NCBI GenBank assembly: GCA_963691705.1
Contig: OY829538.1
Span: 82,094,781-82,158,780, forward strand
Length of the DNA stretch: 64,000 nt
Reading direction: 5' to 3'
DNA from: Viola odorata
Taxonomy: Eukaryota > Streptophyta > Magnoliopsida > Malpighiales > Violaceae
The notes under the pieces were generated by a model. That model was not told where the DNA came from and made no database searches. It saw only the letters and a list, made by a program, of their open reading frames with translations. The position numbers were made by a program, and so were the translations under genes. Of this stretch, positions 43,326 to 55,323 are shown piece after piece; the first letter of the stretch is position 1, and every line of letters begins with the position of its first letter.

Positions 43326-46300
43326 CCCAAGTCTATTACTGCCTAACCGGCTCCGAATTGACTTGCGGCCAGTTCGGACCGTCCCATAACCAGCTGAGTA
43401 CAGGGCTCGAACTCTTGTAATAATTACGAGATTACTAACTATTTCTAGGTAATGCTCAACAAATATCCATTGTTTCCAACTGAACTTGTCGGTCTTTACT
43501 CATGGCCTTTAATTTGTTATTTTTATGCAACGTTTTGGACATATCTTCACCATTAAAGGTAGAAGCAACAACAAATTAATCGACATGCTTATTCTTAATA
43601 AAACCCCAACTTTTAAGATATAGCTTAATTAATCATATATATATATATATAATTAATTTGTTTAAAAGTGGCATGAACAATATGACGCATCTGCCAAAGA
43701 ATTCAAATAGTACAAATTAAACTTCAAAATTAAATAGGTTGGAAAAATAAATAAACGAAAGAGATGGTTTCTTTACAAAATATAGTAAAAAATGTTATAA
43801 AATAATAAAAACGCTCTCACAAGGAAAGTCCGATTGAAAAGAATAATACATAACTCATTATTTTCTTTTCTTTTCGTGATGATCTTTGAAATGATATATA
43901 TTTCAAATAAAATGTATCTTCCACGCCAAAAGAAGAAGGGAATTTTCTCAAAAGGATGGAGAAGAAGGAAATGTTTATTTTTATAACTCGTGAAATCTAA
44001 GGTGCAATATATATATATATTATTATATTTTATCGAAGAGATTTTGAGTTTGAATTTGAAGGATGAATTTTTCTTTGTTTTTGTTTAGAAACAAGTGGGA
44101 AAATAAAGTTACCTCTTTTGAATTATGGATATTTGGATATGCTTTTAACTCAGTTGCTCCAATGGAACGGAAGTATGCGGCGGCTTGGAGGCTGACAAAT
44201 GTGATGGTGATGATGTGCATGCACGGTCGGATTTACGGTGATGATGGACGGGTTGAGATATGTAATTGAGTAGTTGTGCAGGCAGAACTTTAGTCTGAAG
44301 GGTAATGGGGGTATTTACAGTCTCGTCTTGTGGGTCACTCTGGACACGTATCGCTTGGGCTATGGGTGGAGTTGTCCCTCTACCCGATAATTTCCCTAAA
44401 ATGTCGTACAAGCAGTATACTTACCTGGTGGAGCTGGTATACATAGTCTTAGCTATGAGTGAAAATATATATCGGGAGGTACATATATCGGAACCCTTTC
44501 GTTGGTGATAAAAGATCGAAAATACTCTTGAGGTGTTTTGTTTGTAATATCAAGTTCATTTACGTGTCACACTTTGAAATCTTGTGATACGATGTGACTT
44601 TTCCCTCCTTCTTTTTGTGTAATTTTGTACAAATGAATTAGAAGATTGCAAGTATGGACGAGCCTCCTTTTTAAAGGTACTTTCCTTTCTGTGCATGAAT
44701 GAATTGGAAGATTACGAATGGAATGAGATTCCTAGTTAATCTCGTTCCAAAAAAAAAACTCAATTCCTAGCTAAATGATCTAAACTTCGTTTAGGACAAG
44801 ACTCCAAATCCATGCTTTGTCCACATCCCACACCATGTATACTTTTATTAAAACAAAAAATCAGTAAAGAATTCATAATATACTTTTACTTTTGAAACGT
44901 GATTAACTAGTTGTACAATCCACTTAGTGTACCAATTAAGTACAACTTAGTTGGATTATTCAAATTAATTAAAAAATTACACTTTGAGATTTGTGTTGTA
45001 AAAAATGTAGTTTTTAAAAATTTAAATGTATAAATACTATCAACTTAGGTAGTGTATAATTTCTCGCTATGGAGGGATAAATCTAAAAAAACCAGTTAAC
45101 GTATAATCATTTTGTTGATCGGATGTATGTACTGAAAGTGATACATGAATAATAAATGAAACGTGATAAAGTAGTACGTCAACTCACCATTCACCAACAA
45201 TGACACAACCATTACTTTATTAGTTAAATGCTTAATTCAATAATTTTATACGTTAAAATTACAAGTGTTTCTAATTTTATTCGTACCGGATTGATTCATT
45301 AAAGACTAAATTGTTTTTAACAACATTTTCTCCATACATAAGAATCAAATCTGCGACATTATTTAAGAGAGAAAAGAGTCAAACCACCCACTAATCACAT
45401 ATTGGTAATAACTTTATAATCTAAACTAACAAGTTAAGTAATAGTTTGTTAATTTCCATTTCTATTTCAAAGTGAAGCATGGTTTGACAATTGTGAATGG
45501 GATACCACATCACATATAATAGTTATTACTTATTAGTGAACTACATACTACTAGTAAACACCTTATAAACATTGCCATGAGGAATTCGGGACTTTATTTT
45601 ATACATTCACAAGAGTTGGGTGGGGTGTGTAAGGCTTCACCGCTTCACTATTTATAGCCAGGGCAGCCTCCTAAGTTCCTAATCTTGCATTTTGACTCAC
45701 CCAAAACTTAGTAGTAGAGATTAGTGAGGTTTGCGTGGGAAGGACCCGTTTTTCTTCTCCGATTGCAACTTTCTGCTTTCTTTCTCTTTTTATTAATTAC
45801 GAAAATTTAAAAAGAACCAATTTGTGAGTTTTGAGAATAATAATAATAATAATATATATTAAAAAAGTAGAATTTTAAAAATGAGCTTTTACATGTTCTT
45901 TTTTTCTCACGCCTGATATCGTTACAAAGTTAAGCTTGAGTGTTAACATTTTTACCCACCAAATTCAAGCTGAGTTCGAGCTCGAGCCTGGTCAACGCGG
46001 GCTGCAAATGTAATACTAATATAAACCATTTTTTTAAAAGTTGAAACATCAAATAAAGAAAAGAAGAGAAGGAAGTCAAAAACACAAATCCAAAAAATGG
46101 AAAAAATTCAAAAATGTTCATGCATAAATAAACGGATGGCTTTTCTAAATAATTAGTCATTTTATTATTCGAATATGATTACTTTTCTATCCAAAAAGAA
46201 CCGGGCAAGTTATATAGGAACAATAGTTTAGTGTTGAGGTGGATATATCATTGTAGAAGTTATTGATTTGCACAATGTTTTGTTTGGATAAACCTTGGGC

Positions 46301-46691
46301 CTCCCGCGACTGTCAAACTGTGAGCCTGTGAGCTAACTAACATGTACAGCCTTTTTCAGCCATTGAGTTGAATATGGTACCATCCATGGGCCAGGTGCCA
46401 AGAAGTGCCAACAACTTTCTTCTCAGCAAACACAACACAAGTAAATCTTAATTCTACAAGCAACACTAATCTTTGTATTCATCTCCTTGTAAATCACCTC
46501 CTACAACTTGTGCAATGATGCTCTTGCACCATCTGATCTTACTGCATGTATCCTATCCTATCCTATCCTACAATGGTGCTTTTCTTTATTCACTACATCA
46601 AGTCAAAATGCTGTCTCATCATCCCTGCATTTGCCCCATTCTACAACTCACATTGTATCTGCAATTTCAGGTTTACCTTCTCTGCCCAATT
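43326..46691. other. Long gene-poor intergenic region
   Basis: No supported gene. It is AT-rich with scattered simple repeats (alternating TA near 43637 and 44010, AAT runs near 45838). The right end should hold the 3' untranslated region of the YSL transporter. Confidence 0.45.
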
Positions 46692-49600
46692 TTATTTGGT
46701 TGCAAAGAAGTTCATGCAGATCGGAGGACGAATTTTCGCCAAAGCAAGGATTGACGAAGGAAGAATCCACAATCCATCCCCACATATTAAACCTGAAGCA
46801 ACTGCCGGAACCATCAGACCTGCCTTTCTACCATTCAGCCTGTGCCAAACAAACACAATTAAACTCCCCATGCACATATCTATCGCAAAGTAAGCGCCTA
46901 CCAGGAACGGGACGGCCATCGCCATTGGCAGGGGAACCCATTTTCCAATGTGCTTTGGGGACAAATCTCGGAACAAGTTAGCCACTATCGCAAAGCCAAA
47001 AAAAACACAACAGAGCTGCAAGCAGTGCTGCGGAAGGGCAGAGAAACCTTCCACCCCTAAAATTGCCATGTTCCTATAAATTATGGCATAGGGAGCTTTG
47101 TATTCGCCATCAGGATTTCCAACATCGAAAGCCTTGTAAAACAGGAAAAATGTAAGAGGAGCTACAACACAGCCTATGGCAGTCCCAATGGCTTGACTAA
47201 GAAGCATGGATCGGGGAGAAGTTAGAGTCAGATGGCCAGTCTTGAAATCGTGCATCAAATCAGAAGATATGGAAACAATGGATTTAATGAGGCCACAGCC
47301 AACAAGTCCAGCAACCACACCGTTATTTTTTCCAGCCAAGGATGCTAGTACAAATAGGGCCACCTTTCCATAATTATAGGCCATGTTCATGTCAGTTAGA
47401 CCCGCACCATATGCATTGCAGAAGCTAAGAGAGGGCGCAAGGATGTAGGCAACAACTACGTAGTACCACTTTAGCTCAGGAAACATGAGAGGTATGACGA
47501 TGACGGAGATGATTGCGAAACTGATATAACCTAAGCATGCTACCCAAATTGGGATGCTCTCCCTAATGAAAAATTCATTTCGTTGAAGATCATCAGGAGC
47601 TTGCCATTGTTTGTCTGAAGCTGCATATAAAAAAAACATAATAAAGTTTTGATTCACCAAAGAACTCATCCTATCAGAAAAATCATCATACTACTAGAAT
47701 GGCTTGTCACCATTCACTTCATCTCCACAAATCATAATGAAAAGGGGAACTCCACCACCACACCAGTAAAGCAGAAAAAATAGTAAGATAGGGTAGCCTT
47801 CTTCTTACTGTTTAAAAAGTTGCTGGTAACCGATAAATGGATATGCAATTAATTAGCTTGTCAGGAGTTGCATTTAGAATAAACCGAGTAACATGAACTT
47901 ACATGTTTTAATGTTTCTATCCCTTGCTTTGGCAATGATGCTACCGGAAGTGAAATAAAGTATCTTGAGAAAATTGTAGAGCCCATCTCCTAGGATCAGA
48001 GCAATAGAAATAAAAACCTGCGGTGCAAGTATTCTATTATATGACCAATCTTGGCGATCTCTACTGACATTGAGAAATGAGAGGCTGATACAAACACAGA
48101 GATCAATGAATGCTATTTAAGTTGCAGACCTTGTAACCGTTTAGACTCTTCATACTGCTTTCTGGAAAAGTTGCAGGGTACCAATCACCTTTAAGATCCG
48201 TCATCAATGGCCACATTACTCCCCAGGAAAGCACTGCACCGAGAAGTAAAGACAAGTTCACAAGATGGGAACATATCATGCCGGCTCCAACGTAAGTCAT
48301 GCTGAAATCAAAGTAAAATCTGCAAAATTCAATATCCTAAATTAATCATCGATCAATCACAAAAAGGGATGCAAGATGTAAATACAATACGCAGAGCACT
48401 TACGAATTTCTCCAAGCTTTCAATCCAAAAGTAGGAAACTGGACAAACCCACATTGCTCCCCACCAGAATAGAACCACTGAAAGAAGGCCCAAATGAAGC
48501 TGAAGGAAAAGAACTTCATAAATCCATGAACCTGTTTCCTGCAAGAAGGATAATGATATTGGAGTGGGTATCTACTGACGTTCAAACCGGTGTCAAAGGA
48601 GAGTCTTCTACTTAATGCAAGCAAAACTACAGAAAATAGAGCAGCGATGCTATCATGCGCTGCAAGAAGCAGCAGAAAAGGGAAAAAAATGGAATGCTCA
48701 AAATCCGAGTTGTGGAATCAAGGGGTAAGTCTACTTAACAGCTAAAAGATAAAGAATTAACCAAAGCCTGTTAAGGCAATACATGCAAATCTAGCAGACA
48801 GTAGAGTTAAATTGGCAAGAATAGAGAGTGACAGATGAATACCTGGCTGTCTTGTCTCCCTTAGGAGTGTGGAAGCCGTTAATAAGAACTGCAGTGGCAG
48901 TTCCACTTGGATATCTTAACTTGTAGTCTATTATCATGATCTGCTCAAAACCCCAGAAGAAAAGCATTGTAAATGATCGTTTCTACTGTGTAAAGTAAAC
49001 AGCATCTTAGAAGTTGGTGATTGGAATTTCAGTTCATGGAAATAGTATACCCCTAGAATAGGGGTGTGCGTTCGGATTTCGGATCGAATTTTTTCGGATT
49101 TTTTGCTAGAAAATCCGAAACCAATCCGACACCTTCTGTTTCGGATCGGTTCGGTCGGATTTTCGAATTTTTTCCGGATTGACCGATCTATTACTAATTA
49201 ATAATTAAATTAATTAAGGTTTAGGGATATAATCAAATTGAAATAACCAAATACTAAAAGAACAAAGTGTATCAAATAAATTAAATTTGAGCCGCCTCAC
49301 ACTCATTCCTTTCTTTCCTCTTTCCCTTTTCTTTTCTTTCTTTTTCTTTCCTCGGCCAGCCTCACTTCCCCTCACTGTTAACAAAACTTCTCATATTTAA
49401 AGCCCAGCCCATGTCCTGATTTCCAAGTTGTCGGCCCATTTACCAAGTCAAAAACAAAAAGGTCAAGCTGTCTGCGTTCTAATTTAATAAAGCAATTTCC
49501 AGAAAATTCCCAATCTCCTCCTCTGCTCTATCTTCTCCATCTCTATTCTTTTCACACTTTCTATTGGCACTCAACAAAAAACCACTCTCCGCTGAAGAAC

Positions 49601-50774
49601 ACGGGCAATGACCAAGCAGCCAATCCATGTATAAAGGAGAGGGAGCGCAGCGGAGGAGCGAATCGGGATTCGGGACTCGGGAGGGAGCGTGGCAGCAACG
49701 AACAGTGACGGGGATGGAGGAGCGGCTGCGATGTTGACAATTTTGGGAGGCAACGGATGGCAACGGCGGTGACAGACGGCAACGGTGACAGAGGCACAAG
49801 GGTTGGGGACAACGGAGCGGAGCGGAGTGAGCGGCTGCGAAAATGCGTTTGCGGGTTGGGTAATGAATTAGGGTTGGGTTGGGTGTAGGGTATATTAAAA
49901 TTAAATGGTTTGGATTATCGGAATCCGTCGGATTCCGATAATCCGACCGTCGGAATCCGATCCTGATCGGATTCAGACGCCCTCCTCCGAACACGATCCG
50001 AACCTGACACGGATCGGATCGGATGGGTGAGTTCGGATCGGATCGGTCGGATCCTCCGATCCGAGCTCACCCCTACCCTAGAATACTCAATCCTCAAGCA
50101 AGGAATTAAAAAACATGAACAGAGAAATGAGATTACCTTCCTAAGAGGTACCAATGCAAGCAGTCCAACAAAACTGGTTACAAAAAGGAAAGCAGTCATC
50201 CAACCAATCCCAGGTTCTTTGGTGCTTCCCACAGTATTCCTCTCCGCATCAATCCCGGCTTGGTCATGTGTCTTACTGCTCAAACCCAGCAAGTAAGACC
50301 CAAAGCCACCTGCGATTCCAAGGTTAGTATACAAAACTTAGAAGTTATGAAAGAAAAGACAAGATCAAACAGCAACAACCCGGTTCACTGACCTCCAACA
50401 GCAATGCTATAACAAGCAACGGCACAAGTTTGGACAATGGTATTCTCCTGGCGAGTGAATGGAATAGTGACATATCCAGCCTTTTGGAGCAGCTTAGTCC
50501 AAGTTGTGAGGAAGACGTAGGCAAGGAGAGCGGCAGAGACGTTGAGATTAGGGACAAGGCCGGTTGTGAGGTTGAGCTTCATGACAATAACACTGTAAAT
50601 GATGCCAATTGCAGTACCGGCAAAGATTCCCCTGACAGTGATCTGTTTGGTCCATGGAACAACCCTTTTCATGTCCTCTCCCTCGTCTGGCTGTCTCCCT
50701 TCAAGTTCCAACTCCGGCCCGGAAACCCTCTGAATCTCTTTGGTGGCCTCGGCCTCCATGTTACCATTCCCCAT
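46692..50774 (-). CDS. YSL: Yellow Stripe-Like metal-nicotianamine transporter, seven exons
   Basis: Member of the oligopeptide transporter family that carries iron and other metals as nicotianamine complexes across the plasma membrane. Exons on minus: 50774-50393, 50309-50137, 48940-48843, 48538-48404, 48319-48130, 48017-47903, 47620-46692. All joins are GT-AG and in phase; 673 residues, the usual size. The N-terminus is acidic ([14 protein letters not shown]), followed by the conserved [10 protein letters not shown] and [20 protein letters not shown]. Other hallmarks are [49 protein letters not shown] and [20 protein letters not shown] near the C-terminus. About 13-14 hydrophobic segments. 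Closest in style to the YSL1/2/3 group. Intron 2 is about 1.2 kb because a hAT MITE sits in it (49059-50075); splice sites are untouched. Confidence 0.95.
49059..50075. mobile_element. hAT-type element in a YSL intron
   Basis: Ends TAGGGGTGTGCG and GAGCTCACCCCTA (inverted, with mismatches) and a perfect 8-base duplication, CCCTAGAA (49051-49058 and 50076-50083). Both ends are followed by TCGGATCGG-type repeats in opposite orientation. 1,017 bases with no transposase. It lies within YSL intron 2. Confidence 0.85.
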
Positions 50775-52325
50775 CTGATAATAAATGGTCAGACTTCAGA
50801 GCCAATCGCTGTTTCTGTTTCCAATCAAAAGTTGAGAGAGAATTACAAGCAGGTCAGACAAGACAAAATGAAATTTCTTCTTCCTCCTCTCCTTTCCTTT
50901 CAACAGAGGCAAATCAACGCTCCACGACATTCCCCACAACAAACCTCCTCGAAATTCAATTATATAGATATATCCTATTCCTAGGAAAGACCCAAAAAAA
51001 CCCAGATTGAGTCTTTCAAGGCAATCGCGAGAGCATTAAATAAGAGTTATACTCAGAACAGATGGTTTTTAAAATTCTGCCACCCACCAACTGGAATGGT
51101 AGAAAGAAGTAACTAACGTAAAAACTAGCCAGCCACAATTGGTAAATCTGTGCAAATATTTGTGTGCATCTGCTTAATTAACTATTTTATTTTGTGCGAA
51201 CTAACCTGTGCTGTGAAGGTAGTAGTAGTAGGTACTAACAGGTCAGCAACCCAAAGGGAAAGGAGACACCTTGTTCATTTTTGGAAGGATGAGATTGAGA
51301 TTGAGATTGAGATTGAGATTGAGATTGAGGTTGAGATTGAGGTTGAGAATGAGAATGAGAATGCGTGAAATTATTATGCACCTGTCAGTATGTACTGCAA
51401 AGCGTTAGTTGGCACTGGCAGTAAGGTGTAGTACCATTTCTTTCTACTACAAGACGTAGACGTGACTTTGTTGTAGTAAACATGTACTACTATTAAATTA
51501 GTACTACAAAAAGACATGAATCTGATTATCTAACACCCCAATTTCACGCACTAAAACGGCAGCATATCATTTGAACACATGTCCGGCCTACAATCTTTGA
51601 TCCTTCCTTCCCTCCCTCCCCTTGTCTTGTTGACTTTATCTCTTTTACTTCCAATGTATGCGAATTTCAATTCGCAGGAATCTGATATGGTCTGGTCTGG
51701 TCTGGTCTGATGATGACGACGATGATGGGAAAGGGAAGCCCAATGACACGGAAGAAAACAAATAAAATAAAATAAACAAGGAAAGAAGCGTGGGCCGTGG
51801 AATGCGAATTTTTAGCTTCAACCATCCGCTATCCTTACAAATCGTGTCGTGTGGCGTGATCATGAGACGACTTGACAGAATTTTGTTAGAGATTAAAATT
51901 AGTCCCCCCCCCCCCCCCCTCCCCAAAATTTTTTTTTTTTAATTACTTGCATGTTTTAATCATTTCTTGAGTTGAGCCCTTCAATTCAATTAATGGCCGT
52001 GTAAACCAACTTGTACTACTAATAATTCTTGTAGTAATTTTCCACTTTTATAGTACTACAAAGTACAAACTTTTGAACTTTTGGTTGAATTCTTTCCAAT
52101 CAACCTTAGGCACACGAGCAGCTCAATTATCTTAATTCTTAAATGTCAATATATAATGCACCTTCCTTCGTTTTTAACCACCACGTTCTGCAATCTGAGA
52201 TGATGAGATTAGATGCTGGGGTTGGGTAGAGTGGAGTTGGTTTGGTTTTGACATCTGGATTTATAAAAAGGATGGTGGAACCAGTGACAGTAATACTGAA
52301 CAACAAATCAATTTTAAATATAATA
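50775..52325. other. YSL upstream region with simple repeats
   Basis: No gene seen. It holds the YSL promoter, a GAGATT microsatellite (51291-51362), a GGTCT run near 51689 and a C homopolymer of about 15 (51904-51919) next to a T run, where base calling may be unreliable. Confidence 0.45.
51291..51362. repeat. GAGATT hexanucleotide repeat
   Basis: About twelve copies of GAGATT with GAGGTT and GAGAAT variants, roughly 0.5 kb upstream of the YSL start. Confidence 0.88.
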
Positions 52326-52519
52326 CTCCCGGCCAAAATTAAACTTCGTTTACTATTTAGGCACGTATATCAAGAAAATTGAATGATTCACTATATAATT
52401 CCAAAAAATCTTTAACGTACGTTCGAAAAAAAGTAGGAAATTTTTTGAGGTTAAATAGTGAATCATACATCTTCCTTGATATGTGTACCCAAACAGTAAA
52501 CGATGTTTAATTTTACCCA
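52326..52519. mobile_element. Stowaway-type MITE
   Basis: About 194 bases, left end CTCCCGGCCAAAATTAAAC after TA, right end (reversed) CTGGGTAAAATTAAACATCG. The inverted arms continue through TTTACTATTTAGGCACGTAT and its counterpart. The right terminus is eroded, so the exact end is uncertain. Confidence 0.6.
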
Positions 52520-52769
52520 GTGACACTTTGGTGAGCCCCAGTGGAGGAATGGGTGAATAATGAAAAGAAGGCAGGTCTCCAACTCCAACCATCGGAAATG
52601 GAAATCATGCTAGTTACTAGTACAAGTCAATTTCCAACTCAAATAGATGACAAAAACAATAACAGTAACATTAACATACACATTTCTTTGTATATCACAG
52701 GGAGGGAATCAGGTAACATGATGTCTTTCTGCAAACAAATATGGTCTCGTTTCATCTAAGAAACAAAGA

Positions 52770-54401
52770 TCAGCGGCAACCGAGCTCAGCTCTTCCATCA
52801 GCACTAATAGTAGTATTTACACACAGCTTTTGAAGATCAATATAGCCTATGATGGTATCCTCAAAATCTACCTCTCCCAGCTCCGCTTCCTCAAAGGTTG
52901 ACCCTGATAGTACAGTGTTCTTAAACACAGCTCCTTGCAGATTAGCTTTCCCGAAATTAACCCGATCTAATACAGCATTTGTGAAGTTTGTACCTGCAAA
53001 CAGTTTAAGACACTGCTAAATCATATACATTCATTACTACGTGCACTCTGTTATAGACTACGCTTCTGCTTCTCTTTTTCCTTTTCCTTTATGTACATGT
53101 ATATCTTGGCCACTAGATACATGTATATACCCTAGCATCTTTTCCTTCAATCATCTGCTTTCTTCATAACTTTCTATTTGCTAGTTCATGACATGACCAA
53201 CAATTCACAAGATGGACGCCTTCAAATGCAAAGGACTATATAAATAAAACTTTGCAGGCACACACACACACACAAGACCAACGAAACAAAGGGCTACTAC
53301 CTTTGAAGCTAGCTCCTACAGCATATGCCTTTGACATCACCACTTCTGACATGTCAGCGCCATCAAACTTGGCACCAGACATGAGAGCTGCTGCTAGAGA
53401 CTTCCCCTTTAGTTTGGATTTATCATTCGTGTAATCGCAAAAACGAAGATCGATTGGTTTGTCATAAACCCCATTTGCTTGACCTATTGTGTTCCCGTCG
53501 TATGCACGCTCACATCGGTTTGGATCTGTTGACAGTGGCGGTAGTCTCTGGCAGGTAAACATGTAAAAGTTTTGAGAAATATTAGATATCCAGGTGCAAA
53601 ACCTATAGTTGTTATTGAAAAAAGAAGGTATATTCTCCTTCATCAACAGAAACTGAGCTTAAATAAAGCTAACCCTTTCCTAATAAGGTAGGAAAGAAAA
53701 GATCCAATAATTTTGCAATTCCTTGGAACGCTAACAGGAAGCCCATCGCAGTTCATTCATCCATTAGTCAAATGTCTTGTGACAAATGACCAGACACCTA
53801 ATTTCTAGAGCAGTAAAAAAAGTAAAAGCATATAACCACTGCAACCTATTACCCAGGATACAATGGTTGGTCGAAATCATAATGATCTAATTCTAATCAA
53901 CAGAAGTAATTGAAAATTTGTACCAGAAGGATTTCCTCTCACATAAAGCAAACATGTTTCCACATAAACTCTCTATTAACTGAAGTGTCGAATGGAAAAT
54001 AAGGTTTGTTCACACCAATTATCTTACCAAACTTTCACCAAACAGCATGGACAGACTAAATCTATAGCTTTGCTCCTTAAGAACATCTGGTCTTTTTGTA
54101 TGGGTTTGGAAAAGGTGTATTTCTTAGTAGTATGATGTTGAGGATTATACATATGATTTCTACGTATTTTAGATTCCAAACGCTACTTCAGACAGACAAC
54201 AATCATAGAATCAAAATGAGCAGCAGTGGAGGGGAGAAGAAATTGACCTGATTGGCAGCAATTACAGGTGAAGCAGAAGTCACAGCCCAAACAGCAAGAA
54301 TGCCGCAAGCGACATTGCCAATCTCCTTTAGTCGAGACAAATTTCCCGAGGAGGTGGAACCATCAAATTTGACAGCTGCTCAAACCAAAAACCAGATGAA
54401 G

Positions 54402-54450
<49 letters not shown>

Positions 54451-54714
54451 CATTTTAAGCTCTTGCTCACCATTCAAACAAAGCCACAGAGTTTGATGTG
54501 GAGTTCGAACTAACACATAAGATAAGCCCAACTAATAGAAAGAAAAAAACTAAAAATTAAAGCAATAAACGAAAGGAATGAATGTGGGTGTGGTCTTACC
54601 AGAACAGCAGGGTTTGAAGGATGAGCGGGGAGCTTGAACGTGAAAGATGGGAACTTTTGAACAAGACAAACCAGCAAGAGGAGATTGAGATAGAGCTAGT
54701 GAAAGAGTCGTCAT
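52770..54714 (-). CDS. Thylakoid lumenal 15-kDa pentapeptide-repeat protein, four exons
   Basis: Exons on minus: 54714-54600, 54375-54248, 53547-53301, 52993-52770; GT-AG joins in phase, 237 residues. I chose the ATG at 54714 (MTTLSLALSQ) because the following Ser-rich stretch looks like a chloroplast transit peptide; an in-frame ATG lies 12 codons upstream. Exon 2 holds the lumen-targeting hydrophobic segment NVACGILAVWAVTSASPVIA. The mature part has pentapeptide repeats of A(D/N)LXX type (GAKFDGADMSEVVMSKAYAV, AVLDRVNFGKANLQGAVF, GSTFEEAELGEVDF) forming a right-handed beta helix, and ends with the conserved IIGYIDLQKLC and LGCR. It matches Arabidopsis At2g44920-type lumenal proteins (TL15), whose role is not well known. 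A 42-base TA repeat sits in intron 1. Confidence 0.93.
54405..54446. repeat. TA dinucleotide microsatellite
   Basis: Twenty-one TA units in intron 1 of the thylakoid lumenal gene, 30 bases upstream of the exon 2 acceptor on the minus strand. Likely length-polymorphic. Confidence 0.95.
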
Positions 54715-55323
54715 TTCGTGGGAATCGATGGTGGTCAGTGACTCGGGCAATTCATCATTATTTTTATTTTATTCCTTTTGGTTTTGGTTTTGGGTGAAAT
54801 TATCCGTTTGATTAGCGGCTGCTTCTGGTACATACATAGTACATGATACTGCATCATTTTTTGATAATATCATACTCTATAGTATGGGGCCTGGACTCCA
54901 CAGAACAACCAAAAAAAATATTCTAGTATTGGGCCTTAGACTCCGCAGAACAACAATGTGTGTAGAAAGCCCAATCTAACAAAAAGCCCAGTAATCTCCG
55001 GCACGTGAAAGATGTACCCATAATATAGGTAGGAGTAGGAAACCAAGAAGGCGAAAGTTCAGGCCTTTAATTAATTTGAGAGGGGCAAAAATCCAGACTT
55101 CAATCCATCCATTCCAGACTCCACACCGTCCCCTTCTTCCCTTATAATCCCCTTCCGTCTTCCTTATTCCCCAAGAACTCCCTCGAGTCGATACACAAGA
55201 AAGCCTTTCTTTTTCCGCAACCTATCTATCCCATAAAACAGAAGTACCGTCGGCTGCGGTCACGCCTATGCCTGCGGTACTCTATTAGTCTAGTTTTGTC
55301 TCATCTCATCTCATTTGTAGGCG
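54715..55323. promoter_or_regulatory. Divergent promoter between lumenal protein and AAA ATPase genes
   Basis: About 0.6 kb separates the two head-to-head start codons (54714 on minus, 55324 on plus), so both promoters must lie here. No TATA box is clear on either side. The phrases GGGCCT(T)GGACTCC and GGGCCTTAGACTCC near 54887 and 54934 are a short repeat. Confidence 0.55.

Noticed and set aside
46473..46981. Plus-strand open frames of 93-157 codons at the YSL 3' end
   Set aside because: They overlap the last YSL exon and its 3' flank and have no recognisable domain.
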